Below are positions 10,365-22,854 of a DNA stretch of 64,000 nucleotides, piece by piece (positions within the stretch are counted from its first letter, which is position 1; each line of letters starts with the position of its first letter). This stretch comes from Lonicera japonica (Eukaryota > Streptophyta > Magnoliopsida > Dipsacales > Caprifoliaceae). The translations under genes were made by a program, and so were the position numbers. Below the pieces are notes generated by a model. That model did not search any database, was not told where the DNA came from, and saw nothing but the letters and a program-made list of their open reading frames with translations. The stretch is taken from assembly GCA_021464415.1 (NCBI GenBank), contig CM038468.1:4836001-4900000 (forward strand). The letters are read 5' to 3'.

Positions 10365-11301
10365 ATGGCCGAAGCGACTCAAACCGGAATTGTTGCAACA
10401 CAAGCTAGTTCTTCTACCATTGTAGGTGTTGGGAGCACTATGGAGGTTAAGATAAAGCCTTATGACGAGGTTATCAATTTCGGTATTTGGCAAAGGCGGA
10501 TGCGGGGGGTACTCGTCCAATCGAATTTGCAAATTGCTTTGCTTCGACTTGAGAAAAAGCCGCAAGATATGTCCGAAGACCAATGGAATGAGATTGATAA
10601 GAAATATATGTCCACTATAGAGATGCATGTGACCGACGAAGTGTTAAGAAACTTGATGTCGGAGAAGAATGCAAAGGATATGTGGACTAGGATGGAGGAG
10701 ATGTACATAGGGAAGTCTATGTCCAACAAGTTGAACCTCAAGAAGCAACTTTACAAGTTGGAAATGAAGGAGGGGCAAGATTTGAACAAGCACATCAATG
10801 TCTTCAAGGCAATAGTGCATGACCTTAGAGAGAATTGATGTTGTGTTTGATGAGGAGGACCGCGCCTTATTGTTACTTGCTTCATTGCCGGACTCCTATG
10901 ATCACTTCGTTACCACGTTGATATTTGGCAAGAAAACTCTCAAGTTTAATGAGGTTGTCAAGGACCTCCAATCGCACGTGGCCATGAAAAAGGGAGGTAA
11001 CGAGGCAAGCTCTTCATCAAGTGAAGGCTTGGTTGCCAAGAGTGGTGGTGGTGAACGAAGTGGGCAGTCAAGGTCACGGGGTGCCAAGAATAGAGGCACG
11101 GGTCGGTCTCAATCACGAGATCGAAGTAATTGGGAGTGTTTTAAGTGTCACAAGGTAGGCCACATCAAGAAGAATTGCCCGGAGCTAAAAGGTAAGAGGG
11201 CGAACGCGCCAAGGGAGGTTGCGGGAGTTGCGACCCAAGAGGTTAACACCGACGTTCTTACTTGTTTTTTAGCGGATCAAAATAGTGGGTGGATTCTTTA
11301 A
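10365..11301 (+). pseudogene. Copia gag (frameshifted)
   Basis: The start at 10365 gives a capsid-like protein of the UBN2/DUF4219 type ('NFGIWQRRMRGVL'). That frame stops at 10838. The homologous text continues in another frame from about 10830 ('LLASLPDSYDHFVTTL') to a CCHC zinc knuckle, C-F-K-C-H-K-V-G-H-I-K-K-N-C, at 11137-11180. A small indel near 10830 explains the break. The second frame ends at a TAA at 11299-11301, exactly where the protease active-site triad D-S-G should begin; the S-G part follows in frame. Gag packages the element RNA in cytoplasmic particles; this copy could not make full-length protein. Confidence 0.9.
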
Positions 11302-13036
11302 TCCGGATGTTCCTATCACATGTGCCCAAATCATAATTGGTTCGTTGACTACACGGAATGCAATGGAGGGGAAATCTTCATGGGCAACGATGCTACATGC
11401 AAAGTTGTCGGTATTGGCACGGTGAAAATAAAAGATGTGGGAGGGCGTGACCCGCACGCTAAGTGATGTTAGACACGTACCCGCTCTCAAGAAGAATTTG
11501 ATCTCCTTAGGCACGCTCGACTCAAAAGGGTGTGTGATTCAAGCCGAAGACGGGGCTATGAAGGTGAAGAAGGGATCAATGGTGATTTTGCGCGGCACAA
11601 AGTCACCGAACAACCTTTATAGGTTGAAAGAAACCACGGTAGTTGGTGGAGCGGCGGTTTCCACGGAAGCAGAAAGGGATGAGCTTTTGTTATGGCATAT
11701 GAGGCTTGGCCACATGAGCCAACGGGGCATGGAGGAGCTTCATCGACGAAAATTGTTGAAGGGTGTCCATGGGTGCAAGCTCGATTTCTGCAAGTATTGT
11801 GTGATGGGCAAGCAAACTAGAGTTCGATTTGATACCGCGGAACACAAAAGCCAAGGTATGCTTGATTATATTCACTCCGATGTGTGTGGCCCTTTAGAGG
11901 TAGTTTCTTTGGGCGGTTTTAAATAATTTATGATATTTGTTGATGATTATTCATGTCGAGTCTGGGTCTACTACTTGAGAAAAAAATCCAAGATTTTCGA
12001 AAAATTTAAGGAGTGGAAGACTATGGTGGAAAATCAAACGGGTTAGAAAGTAGAGTATTTAAGAAGTGACAACGGAGGGCAGTATAAGGATGGAGAATTC
12101 ATGAAGTTTTGCAAGAATGCCGGCATCAAAAGGCACTTTACCGTGAAAAAAACTCCACAACAAAATAGAGTTGCGGAGAGAATGAACCGTACCATTATGG
12201 ATAGGGCGAGAAGTATGAGGATTCATGCCGGCTTGCCGAAAAAATTTTGGGTGGCTTGTGTTAATCATGCCGTATACTTGGTCAATAGGTCACCGAATGT
12301 GAATCTTGGTTTGAAATGTCCGGAAGAAGTATGGTCGGGGCGAGAAGTGGACTACTCTAAGTTAAAAGTGTTTGGGTGCCCGGTATATGCTCATATTCCT
12401 AGCGATGAGAGATCAAAGAATGACCCGAAGGCTCACCGGTGTATCTTTCTCGGTTTTGGGGGAGAGGTGAAAGGGTTCAAGCTTTGGGATCCGGTAGCGA
12501 GAAAGCTTTTATTTAACTGGGATGTGACATTTGATGAAGGGGCCATGCTTAAGGAACGGGAATACCAAGAGATGAATGATAACAGTGGGGTTAATACGGT
12601 CAAGATTCCAATTCTAGTTCTAAGTCCGTCGGTTACCGGAAGTGGTGGAGCATCTTCAAGCGGTAGTAGAGATGATTCTTTTGAGAGTCAACCGAATGAC
12701 GATGCGGTTGAGGTGGAGCTAGACGAGGAGGAATCCGAGAAAAGACCGGGTGAGGTGGAGCCGGATCCATCGATAGCATGGGATAGACCACGACGGGCAA
12801 TCAAACCACCCTCAAGGTTTGGTTGGGAAGACGAGGTCAACTATGCCCTTATTACAAGTGAGGGTGATCCAACTAGTTATAAAGAAGCCATCAGTGTCGC
12901 AGACAAAGATTGTTGGATGGGTGCTATGGTAGAGGAGATGGAGGCTTTACGAATAAATTCCATTTGGGATTTGGTTCCTAGGCCCAAGGAAAGGAGCATT
13001 ATCGGTTCCAAATGGGTATTTAGGAAGAAATAAGCA
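11302..13036 (+). pseudogene. Copia protease and integrase (multiple stops)
   Basis: The protease region starts at 11302 with 'SGCSYHM', missing its catalytic Asp to the stop before it. A frameshift near 11435 moves the text to another frame ('LSDVRHVPALKKNLISLG'). The pre-integrase zinc region 'LLWHMRLGH...FCKYC' follows, then the integrase core. The acidic triad residues are visible in 'IHSDVCGP', 'LRSDNGGQY' and 'NRVAERMN'. In-frame stops occur at 11924-11926 and 12044-12046. The frame from 12101 is open for 310 codons through the integrase end and linker up to the TAA at 13031-13033. Confidence 0.9.
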
Positions 13037-14415
13037 ATCAACAAAGATGAAGCACTGAAATTCAAGGCACGGTTAGTAGCAAAGGGGTTGATTATGATGA
13101 GATTTTTTCTCCGGTTGTGAGACACACTTCGATACGGGTTTTGCTTGCTATGGTAGCTCAATTTGATTTGGAGCTTGAGCAAATGGATGTAAAAACGGCT
13201 TTTCTTCATGGTGATTTGAAGGAAACGATTTACATGGCGCAACCGGAAGGGTTCAAGGAAGTAGGTAAGAAAAAATTTGTTTGTCGGCTCAAGAAGTCAT
13301 TGTATGGACTAAAGCAGTCGCCAAGACAATGGTACCTACGGTTTGATTCATTTATGTTGCGGATTGGTTATCGTCGGTGTGATGGTGATCATTGTGCCTA
13401 TGTTCGGAACTTTGATGATGGCTCGTTTATCTTGTTGATGCTTTATGTGGATGATATGCTTATAGCGTGTCGAGATATGTCAAAGGTGAAGGAGCTCAAG
13501 GTGCAATTGGGCCGGGAATTTGACATGAAGGATCTTGGGGCCGCACAAAAGATCCTTGGTATGAAAATTTGGAGAGATAGAAAGGTTGGCAAGTTGTGGC
13601 TTTCGCAAAAGAAGTATATTTCTCATGTCATTGAGAAATTCAATATGTCAAGTGCAAAGCCGGTTTCTACTCCGTTAGCTCCTTATTTTGCTTTGTCCGC
13701 AAAGCAATGTCCTTCCTCTCTTGATGAGTGTGCCGAGATGTCGACAACACCGTATGCTTGCGCGGTTGGTTGTCTTATGTATGCCATGGTGTGTACAAGG
13801 CTGGATCTAGCTCACGCGGTTGGAATGGTTAGTAGGTATATGTCGAATTCGGGTAAAGAGCATTGGAATGCGGTTAAATGGGTTCTTCGATATCTACAAG
13901 GTACCAAGTCCTTGGGTATAGTGTTTGAGCGAAAAGATGGGGCTGATAGTGTTGCGGGATTTGTAGACTCCGATTATGCGGGGGATCTTGATAAAAGAAG
14001 GTCTACCACGGGTTATGTGTTCACTTTGGCAAGTGGGCCAATTTCATGGAGATCTATGCTACAAGCAACGAGTGCTTTGTCTACGACAGAGGCAGAGTAT
14101 ATGGCACTCACGGAGGTGTCGAAGGAGGCGGTATGGTTGAAAGGTTTAATGAGCGAGTTGTGCTTGAAGCATGAGAGTATTTTGCTACGGTGTGATAGTC
14201 AAAGTGCACTTTTCTTGGCTAAGAATCAAGTGTATCATGCTCGCACGAAGCACATTGATGTGCGGTATCACCGAGTTCGGGATTGGGTTAATTCCGGGGA
14301 AGTCGTCCTAGAGAAGGTGAATACGGATGAGAATGCGGCCGATATGCTCACAAAGCCGGTAACCTCGGAGAAGTTTAGGCATTGCCTAAAGCTTCTTAAT
14401 CTTACTTCATGTTAA
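13037..14415 (+). pseudogene. Copia reverse transcriptase and RNase H
   Basis: After the stop at 13031-13033 the RT text continues ('FKARLVAKG') and is broken by a small deletion and frameshift near 13090. From 13117 a 432-codon open frame covers the rest: 'DVKTAFLHGDL', the catalytic 'LYVDDMLIA' (13441-13467), and RNase H with 'DSDYAGD', 'STTEAEYMAL' and 'DSQSA'. It ends naturally at 14415. This domain is the best preserved in the element; RT and RNase H normally copy the RNA into DNA. It has no start context of its own. Confidence 0.92.
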
Positions 14416-14516
14416 AGGAGGAGGGTGTGACCTTGGAGGTGTCGGGATAATCTCTAAGGGGATGCACGGTTCTTATCCCGAGGTGAAGCAATCGAGATTG
14501 GCTTGAGATTACTCGC

Positions 14517-15600
14517 TGTGAGAATCCGCAAATGCGACCCCCCGGGTTCTCGTTCCCGTTGGTGGGCGTCTGAAACATCGGAAAGGATTCCGTCGTTCCA
14601 TTTGCTTCTATGTGTTGATAATTCATATCGGGAGTCCCTCTATTCTATTTCTAGATGCAAGAGGGTTCGTTCAGAGTCGCCAGTACGTTTTACGAGAAAA
14701 CGAACAAAATGATTGTGTAAGAGGGAAGGTTACAGATAAGCCTTTCTTTACACGTTTGTCTACGAAACCAGGATTCTATAGGGTTCGGGAACTATATTAC
14801 GGTTTGGGAAGGTGTTAAGCACCCATTCCGCCCTTTCGGTCTCTAGTGGTCTTATATGTTTATTCTATGTTGGAAAACTTGGATGCTTTTACTGATATTC
14901 TACTGCTTTCTGGAAATAACTACTCCTCTTAGAAATATTTCCAGCGGTCTGACTCTAGAAGGTGGCACTCCGGGTGCCAAGATTAGATCCAAGACTCTTG
15001 CGGAAATAAATGTTATCGCAGATGCTTCCGGAGAAGGCTTAAAGATTAGAAAATATAAGAGAGAGAATAAGGAATTATAGTATAGAAATTGTGGCGAGAA
15101 GTTGCCGTCCAGAATCCTTGTGGGTGTTGGCCTATTTATAGTGCTCGGGAGAGATTGTCGCGACATTCGCCCAGAAAGGGCAAGTGTCGCGCGACATATC
15201 TCTTTGTCGCGCGACAAACGGCTGAAGTGATGGATTCTGACACTGTGATGTGTCAGAAAGTGGTTGGTCGGGTGCAGAGGGGTTTGTCGCGCGACATAGG
15301 AATGATTGTCGCGCGACAAACGGCTGAAGTGATAGTTCTGACACTGTGATGTGTCAGAAAGTGGTTGGTCGGGTGCAGAGGGGTTTGTCGCGCGACAAGA
15401 CATGATTGCCGCGCTACATATCAGGGATTGTCGCGCGACAATGTGATATGTCGTGCGACAATCTCTCTAAAAAAAATGTTTGTTGGCCAACAAACCCACC
15501 AAGGGTAGTTTCGGGTGCTTGGGTGGGTCCCGGACCTAAAAACAGTAGTTCTCGAATGTCGTTAGGGTTCTTGCGGGGGTCACGGATCGGGGTGTCTACA
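14517..15600 (-). mobile_element. Solo LTR nested in the copia element (1084 bp, inverted)
   Basis: Ends are TGTGAGAA...GTGTCTACA, with a near-perfect 5-bp duplication (CTCGC at 14512-14516, TTCGC at 15601-15605). Read on the minus strand it has repeated U3 sequence, a TATA box (from CTATTTATAG at 15131-15140) and a 3' domain shared with the solo LTR at 37450-39497: the phrases '...aaagggcg..aatgggtgc' and 'ggaccccccgg'. It separates the copia coding region from its polypurine tract. Internal sequence is absent, consistent with LTR-LTR recombination. Confidence 0.8.
15150..15465. repeat. Array of TGTCGCGCGACA palindromes with 102-bp tandem repeat
   Basis: The perfect 12-bp palindrome TGTCGCGCGACA or a one-base variant occurs about eight times, including at 15185, 15205, 15284, 15307, 15385, 15429 and 15449. 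Two of the intervals form a direct tandem repeat of about 102 bp (from 15204 and from 15306) that also contains the palindrome-like 'TGACACTGTGATGTGTCA'. It is CG-rich in an AT-rich region. Confidence 0.9.
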
Positions 15601-15605
15601 TTCGC

Positions 15606-15617
15606 CAAGGTGGAGAT
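15606..15617 (+). promoter_or_regulatory. Copia polypurine tract
   Basis: 'CAAGGTGGAGAT' lies directly against the 3' LTR start at 15618, the usual plus-strand priming site in plant copia elements. Confidence 0.85.
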
Positions 15618-16310
15618 TGTTGTGTTTGGCTTGTAATCTATGTTACAAAATGGTGCAAGCTGGAATGCTGCAAAAGCGTTTTTGCAGCTGAGCCGAAAAA
15701 CCGCAAAAGCACTTTCGCAGCTCGGCAGAAGTGTTTTGGAAAGGTGCAAAACCACTTTTGCACCTTGGGCGAGAAACTGCAAAAGCCCTTTTGCAGTTCG
15801 GCAGGTAAAGCCTTTTAGGCTTATTTTCTCACTTAGTATAAATAGAGAGGTTTGTTTCTATTTATTGAAAGAGTGCATTTGCAAGAGTGAGAAGGAGAGA
15901 CTTGTTCTTACAAGAGGGTATTTCTTGTGAGAGGTTAGCTAGGGTTTAGCTAGGTTTTGAGAAGGGTAATCTTTGGAGGTTTGTTCCATTGATTTGAGTG
16001 ATAAACATTGAGAGAGAGTTGGTGTAAATTCTTGGTTGATCAATAAAGTTGCTCCCCTTTTAAGTGGAAGACCCAAAGGGTTCCACGTTATCTCCGGTGT
16101 GTTTTTTCCTCTTTGCTTTGCACTTGATTCTTATTGTTCTTTATCTTTTATCTATAGTTGCTTGTGATTGTGTTGGTTATCTTGGTTTGAGCCAAATATC
16201 CTATTGCTTGTCGGTTTCCGTCCAACAAGTGTTCGTAGAAATTCCCGAAAGGGATTTCTCGGGTTTATTGGTGGATTTGGGACTTGGTTATTGTTCCCAC
16301 ATTCACAACA
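15618..16310 (+). repeat. 3' LTR of the copia element
   Basis: 693 bp, colinear with the 5' LTR with 12 substitutions. TATA box at 15837-15844. Ends CACAACA and is followed by the AAATG duplication. Confidence 0.95.
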
Positions 16311-16315
16311 AAATG

Positions 16316-18863
16316 AATAATAAAATTAAAACTTTAAATCTTCCAAGACTTCAATTTAATCCAACAAAAAAAAAAATTTAAGAGGAAAAGATGAATAGTG
16401 CTTGGCTCCAAAATAATGTGCACCGATCTCCAAGTTGCGTGGCTACTGCTTTTATAGTGATTTATGATACTCTGGGGCATTAATTTTAGTTGAATGGGCT
16501 TTGATGGACCTTCTTTCACACATAGGTTAAGCTTGCATTTAGGATATCAAATAATGGACTTGGTCCATGCGGACTGCTAAGTTTGTTTAATTTAAATAGC
16601 AAATATATGGATGCCCATGATGATATATCATTAGCATTATGTTTGATGAAATTAAATTTATAATGAGTATCCACGCAATAAATCATCTCACAATTATTGA
16701 AAGAGCAAGTTTCATTTTGATATGCAAGAGGAAGTTTCATTTTGATGTGCAAATGGAATCACTCCTAATGCATATGTTGTCCATGTTGATTTCTTACAAG
16801 AGATATTATATTGAATTGTGTAAACAATACAAAGAGAAAGAACCATATATATATAGTTGTACAAGGACACAAACATATATTCCTAAATTTTTTGATAAAT
16901 ATTTTTACAAGCCCCAAGAATATTAATAATAATGAGTTGTATTGATTTATTTAAATTTAAGGAGGCTATGAAATGGTGAAGCTATATACTAACATTGTGA
17001 AAGTAGGTTGTGGAAGTGTTATGATATATATAACTTATTAACTATAGTAAAAAATATATTATATTACAAAATTCCATTTGGTTAACTCGAAAAACACTCC
17101 TTACTCCAACCAATAATTATTAGTTTCTTCCCGTTTCTCAATTTTATAATTGTATTCTCTATTTTATAATTGTAATTTGAAGCAATAATATAATTATAAC
17201 AAGAAACAAAGATGAGCAATTAAAAAATGACATGCTCCATCGTAGATCTCGCAATGATAGAAAGTGCAAGTTTCTTTGTATATGACCTACCACATACGTT
17301 AACATAAAAAATAATTAAAATAAACCGAAGACAAGTTAAACACAATTCAAGTTAGGCACAATTCATTACACAGTGGATCATATTATCTTTATTTCTTTAA
17401 CTCCTTTAATACCCCATTCAAGAGCAAGGGATATAGCCGAGAAGAGAGTGGATGTGTTAAGCTACTTAATATATTCAAAAACCCTGATTTATATACTATT
17501 GTGTTGTGTTCATGGACGGAAATGAGCGTTAGAGTAATTATTAGTGGTTTAAATTATACCGTATATCTTTAAAATTGTACAATACTTTAATAATAAGTAT
17601 AATTATTCTGACAATAGTACCAAATTTTAACTTTACGAGACAAAAATATAGTGTCGCTTGTAGCACCACTTCGAAGAGCACTCTGTGTAAGCTCAATAAT
17701 AGGCTTCTTTTTTTAAATAAATATTTCACTATATAATTTATCAACAACGCTAAGTAACGTTTTAATTGAATGATTGATCAAATTTAGTAGTACCATTCAC
17801 GTTACTCATATACTTAAATGATCAATTTAATCCATCTCAAAACAAGACAAATTTATTAATTTAATTTCTTGTTTGATATGAGTATTTCACTAAGATGTCA
17901 ATAACGCTAGGTAACGTTTTAGTTGAATGACATGGAACAAGTATTTCATGTTATATGATAAAGTTTAGATTTCTCCAATATCATAATTTAGTTTATAACT
18001 ATAATTATAAGTAAGAAAATAAATAATTATAGAAAAATAGCAACCATTCATATATAGCTAAGGATATCTCAAGTTGAAGAACATTCATTTCCATTTTAGT
18101 TGAAATGTGTCTTTTATTATATAAGTAGAGATTTAATTAGTGCTTTAGTAAACACATTAAATTATCTTGTTTTGGTTGGAAGTGGAAGTCATCTAAGTAG
18201 AGAAATGACCTCTCTCACACATTATTTAGTTGTAACTCATATCATATTCATTTAATGAAAAAATTATCTACGCACCTTTGAATATTAAATGGACTCTAAA
18301 TAACCAAACTCATTAATTAAGAACAAATTCTAACTTGGCAATAAGTTATTGTGTCATGTTAAAAAGTGTAAGTCGTACGGAAAATATGTGTAATCTAAAT
18401 GTTAGTTGAGCATTAGATGTTATTAAATTAATATCTAGTAACAGCTCGATAAATTGAGGAATTTCATATTTACATAGGGCAGACGTTTATATTTAATTTT
18501 TGTATGTCATTTTGTATCAACTATTCATATTGTTAAAGTAATTATCTTTTTGCCAAAGTATAATAGGGTTTTAACAAATTATACTAAATGTTTTTAAAAT
18601 TTTATATTACTCTAACAATAAATATAATTACTCTGATAATAATACAAATTCCAATCTGGTTCATTTTGGCACATTTGCGTAAGAAAAGATGTCATATGAG
18701 AGGGTATTGGGAGGACAAGAATCTGCAACCCAGGAAAGGAAAAGATAAAAATGAATGGTAAAGAAAATTAAAGAAAAGGGAAAGAGAGAAGGGGCAAAAG
18801 GAAAATAAAAATAATATAATTTCATATTTACCGAATTTTCGTCATTGTTCTAATAAAATCTCT
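16316..18863. other. AT-rich intergenic DNA with R1 repeat copies
   Basis: No gene. R1-type repeat phrases occur at 16640-16800 and 17105-17290. A diverged direct repeat, 'aacgcta.gtaacgtttta.ttgaatga', occurs at about 17747 and 17902. Short ORFs here (for example 16639, 17541) have no recognisable motif. Confidence 0.5.
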
Positions 18864-19604
18864 AATTAACTTCCTTTTATCCTACTTTTTTGATTTTGTA
18901 ACAGAGAAAATAAACAAGATAAATGATTGTGTTGTGTGTATAACTTTTTTTGTATAAATATATATACTCCGTACTATATTCTATTTGACTTGATATATAT
19001 ATTAATGTAACGCAAACACATATTTAAAAAATTCAAATTAATTATACATTATAGACCATTATATTATGTGATTTTTTAAAATATATATATAATAAAGAAT
19101 ATTTGTGTACGAGACACGTGTACGTGATTATAATATATCCTATATTATGCTTTTATGCTAAAAAACAAGATCCAAATAAAAAATATGTTCAAGTGAAAAA
19201 AAAAATGTAAATGTCAAGGTACAAAGATATGTGTTATTAATCCTTGAACACAAAATGCAAGGAAATATCAATACAATAGTTTTAGTTTTGCTGCTTCTTC
19301 CACATAGGCTCACCGTTATTGCAATTATCCTCTCACTATCTCTTTCATTATTATTATTCTTGACCTTCAATTTTAATAAAATTATAGATAGTATTTAATT
19401 TCCTCAAATCTCCTAATTTCATCCATTAATTCTTTGTAAGCAAGAAGATAAAAATGAAAGAAAATAGTTAGATGACAAATATTAATTAAAAAATTATTCA
19501 CTTTCATCTATTTGAACTGTGTCCTCTAATAAATAACTAGAGATTTAACCTACCGATTCGCGCAGTAAATCACTTTATTTTACTTGAAACTACAAGTTAC
19601 ATTT

Positions 19605-19800
19605 TATGCATGAAAGAGATATGACTTACCCCAACTCATTAATGCTACATTGGACCATTTTAAAAATTGTGAGTCTTACTAAAAATAGGTGTCATCCAAA
19701 CGCTTGTGGAGCACCACATGCTATTGTACTAATATCCAGTAACAACATGACACAAGGGCAGCTTTATGAAGTTTTGAATTATTTTCATTCAGGAATAATC
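19605..19800 (+). other. Unique 200-bp segment at the copy 1 insertion point
   Basis: Lies exactly where copy 1 carries its 2.1-kb insertion. A 69-codon frame (19606-19815) with a plausible mixed composition spans it, but I recognise no domain. It may be ancestral sequence lost from copy 1 when the LTR fragment arrived, or a separate small insertion. Confidence 0.35.
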
Positions 19801-20220
19801 TCCCATTTGTACTAATTATATATATATATATATGTAATTTATATTTAGTTAATTTCATCTAGAGTTCAATTTTTATTTTGTATGTCTTTCTGTCATCAAT
19901 ATACTAAAATTTGAATAACTGAATAAATTTATTAAAACTTGTGTAACTTTTAAAATATAAAAGTCAAAATCTCTCATATATACGCCAACTCAAATTTAAA
20001 TCTTAAATATGACAATCTTTTAGTCTTTTTGTCGTCCACTATTATTAGGTTCATGTAATCTCTCAAACTTACAAGCAAATTTAACGAGAACTTTGAAACA
20101 GTAACATATGTTATGATAAAAAAACAAAAACGTCAGCACTTAGAGTGTCAAATGTGAGCCAGCACAGAGTATAGCCATGCCAGTTAGTTAGTTAGTTTTG
20201 GTATAATGTTAGAACATCCC

Positions 20221-20343
20221 TCCTAATGATCCTCCGCAATAGAAAGTACATTTCTTATATTTATTCATGTTTGATTGAAACATGTGATCCTCCACAATAG
20301 AAAGTATATTTCTTATATTTATTCATGTTTGATTGAAATATAT
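20221..20343 (+). repeat. 59-bp local tandem duplication
   Basis: 'tgatcctcc.caatagaaagta.atttcttatatttattcatgtttgattgaaa' occurs twice in a row. Segmental copy 1 has a single version near 3275-3340, so this duplication came after the split. Confidence 0.8.
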
Positions 20344-20929
20344 AATTTGTATAATAAACAGATGGAAATTCACGTAATAACTAGATTATATATGAAAATA
20401 GTTGAAACTTGAAATTAAAGTGCATGTATGTTTATGGCAACACTTAAAGCACCTCCTCTTTTTAATTACGGCACATCCAATTAGGTAAAAACACCATATT
20501 TATTTATAATTAGTAATGGCACACCCATGCAATTAGCTAAACAAAAACATAATTTATGTTTTTATATCATCTTCTTTTTATCGTTGTCTCCTCATCTCCT
20601 CTACATGATGTCCATTGTCACTTCTCCATGTTCTGTTAAATCCATGAATATAATGAGTTCTTTATCATTATAATATTAAGTATGTTTAATAATAAAAATG
20701 CTTGTGTTATACATCTCTATAATATATTATTAATTTTAATTTTCTAGAATATGAAAAATAATTATATTTTATGTCAAGCAAATACATTGTATTTTAGAAT
20801 TTCAAGATGTTTTAGATTATGCATTGACATTATGGATGTTAGTTTTTGTTATTAATTTTTCTCATATGTTGTTTTTATTATTGTGAATGCAACTACTTAA
20901 ACATTAACACAAATATTTTTGTCAAAAAA

Positions 20930-21035
20930 GGGAACAAAAACATAATATATATATATATATATTTTTACATATAGAGCGGTAGAACAAAAACATAATATAT
21001 ATATATATATATATTTGCATATAGAGTGATAGGAA
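20930..21035 (+). repeat. Tandem (TA)n-containing duplication
   Basis: Two copies of 'gaacaaaaacataata(ta)n...catatagag.g'. Copy 1 has one version at 3898-3935. Probably slippage at a dinucleotide run. Confidence 0.8.
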
Positions 21036-21200
21036 TATAAGATTTTATATTCAAAGAAAATTATCAAAGTTTTTGCAACAGATAAAAGTGCCATTAAATC
21101 TTCTTAAACTAATCTTATATTAATTAGTCAATGCACCCTTACCAAAGTTAAATCAAAATAGTAATAGTTAATTTACTTTTTTATATATAATTTAGATATC

Positions 21201-22764
21201 GTTAATTAAAAGACATGACAATATTTCCTTAATAGGAATGATTAACTTAAAGTTTAATGGTTTGCGCACCCTTCTCATTAGTCTTGCATAACTAAAATTA
21301 TTGTGCAAGAAAAATACATCAAAACTGAAACTAGATAGAGAAAAGAAAAATGGAAGGGTGAAAAGCAAAATTAATAAATCAAAAATTGAAGTCTATAAAT
21401 AGATCAAATATTGTTGCATTATCACTATTTTTAATTGCAAGTTCCACATTACTATGAAAACAAACATATGTATTATACTGCGTCTTATGCTACTTATTAA
21501 CTGAACTAAATGTATATATAACTTAAGCAAGAGCTAAAACTCTAATTCACATACTATCAATTCGTGAGAATCAAGAGATAACGCACTATCTAATCGTCTC
21601 ATGAATTGTATATCCACAATTTTCATACTACACAATGAGATTTCAAACTTTATTTTCTCTAACTTAAAACCCTCTTTTTATTTTTCTTAATTTATAATTT
21701 TTATTAACTTCGGAGATATGTCGAACAATTATTATTAGTTTACTCCAACATCTCAACTAATCAAAAAGACTAATTCTAAATAACTCCTTTTTAAGTAAAT
21801 AACACAAATTAACTATGCCTCAATACTCCATAATAGAAAGTGTAATTTTCACAAAATTTTAGTATTCGCTAATGTTTGATGGAAACTAAATTTATAATAT
21901 ATAAATGGAGCTGATTCACACATAAATCATCTTCCAATGGTTAAAAGTTCAATTTTTATTTCTTTTATTTCTGTTCATGGAAAGTGAATGACCTACAACA
22001 TAAACTACATAATTCATATCATGTTTAAATACTGACTAAGAAGAGAAGAAGACCAAAGACAAATATTTAGAAAAACATAAACTAATTAACGAAAAAACAA
22101 GAAGAAACAAGGAAAATTTTACTTTATGTACAATATTTTGTTGTTTGCGGCTTAAGCCACTATTATTTTTTCATTAACTTTATTAAATTTTTCCACCTTA
22201 TTCATCAAAAGTGTATTTGATAATAAAAAAAAATATATTAAAGAGTTACTAGTATTTTTCTAGTTTTATCCACGGATCCAAATATCCAATCTTTGGAGGA
22301 GTAAATAAGAAAAGCCACTATGGACGAAGCGCAAAAGAATTATTTATATTATTACTCCACCTGTCTGTAATTGAGCATCCATTATATTTTAACATTTTTT
22401 TAAAAATGCACTAATTTCTCACAACTAATAGTTTGAAATAAAACTTGTTTACTGGCGTAAGTAATTTCATACGTTGATTATATTCTCTGTGTGCCAAGAG
22501 GTGCTTATGTCAAATTTTCTTTATTTTTTCTCCGACACTAAGACATACTTATATATCGTTGTTTGCTTCGTAAACCTTTTTTCTTTTATATGTTCGGTTG
22601 TTAAACTTTTTAAATATATTATCATATGCATCATATTCCAAAAGATTTCATGCATGCAAATTTTTCTATTTAAACAATTTCAAAGTATGAAATAGAGTAA
22701 AAGTGATGCAAGACACTGTTATATGGGGGAAATTCTAGTCAATATCACCAATTTACAAAACATA
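21201..22764. other. AT-rich DNA with R1 repeat copy; no gene
   Basis: An R1 copy lies at 21737-22040. The rest holds no supported coding region; the 73-codon frame at 22474 is Phe/Ile-rich low-complexity translation of AT-rich DNA. Confidence 0.5.
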
Positions 22765-22854
22765 ATTGTTTTCACAATTTCATATATGAGTGATGGAACA
22801 AGTTACTTAAGTTTGCATGTTGATTTAAAACATAAATAATATGACATAGTCAAT

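Larger units (their letters stand above)
9583..16310 (+). mobile_element. Ty1/copia retrotransposon, Tork/TNT1-like, inactive
   Basis: A full-length structure of 6728 bp: 693-bp LTRs with TGTTGTG...ACA ends, a 5-bp target duplication AAATG (9578-9582 and 16311-16315), a tRNA-Met primer site, gag, protease, integrase, RT and RNase H in copia order, and a polypurine tract. The reading frame is broken by at least three in-frame stops and three frameshifts, so it cannot encode a polyprotein. A solo LTR (14517-15600) sits between the coding end and the polypurine tract. The LTRs differ at 12 of 693 positions with no indels, indicating a fairly recent insertion. The TNT1-like assignment rests on the zinc knuckle and RT wording and is moderate. 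Confidence 0.93.

Noticed and set aside
14900..15403. 167-codon minus-strand ORF with internal repeats (VARQT/SRDN)
   Set aside because: The repeated protein text is just translation of the TGTCGCGCGACA tandem array in the nested LTR; several frames are open for the same reason.
15150..15465. CRISPR-like array
   Set aside because: Palindromes are 12 bp, spacing is irregular, spacers are repeated rather than unique, and the setting is a plant retroelement.
22474..22695. 73-codon ORF as a membrane peptide
   Set aside because: Phe/Ile/Cys-rich translation of AT-rich DNA without conservation in segmental copy 1.
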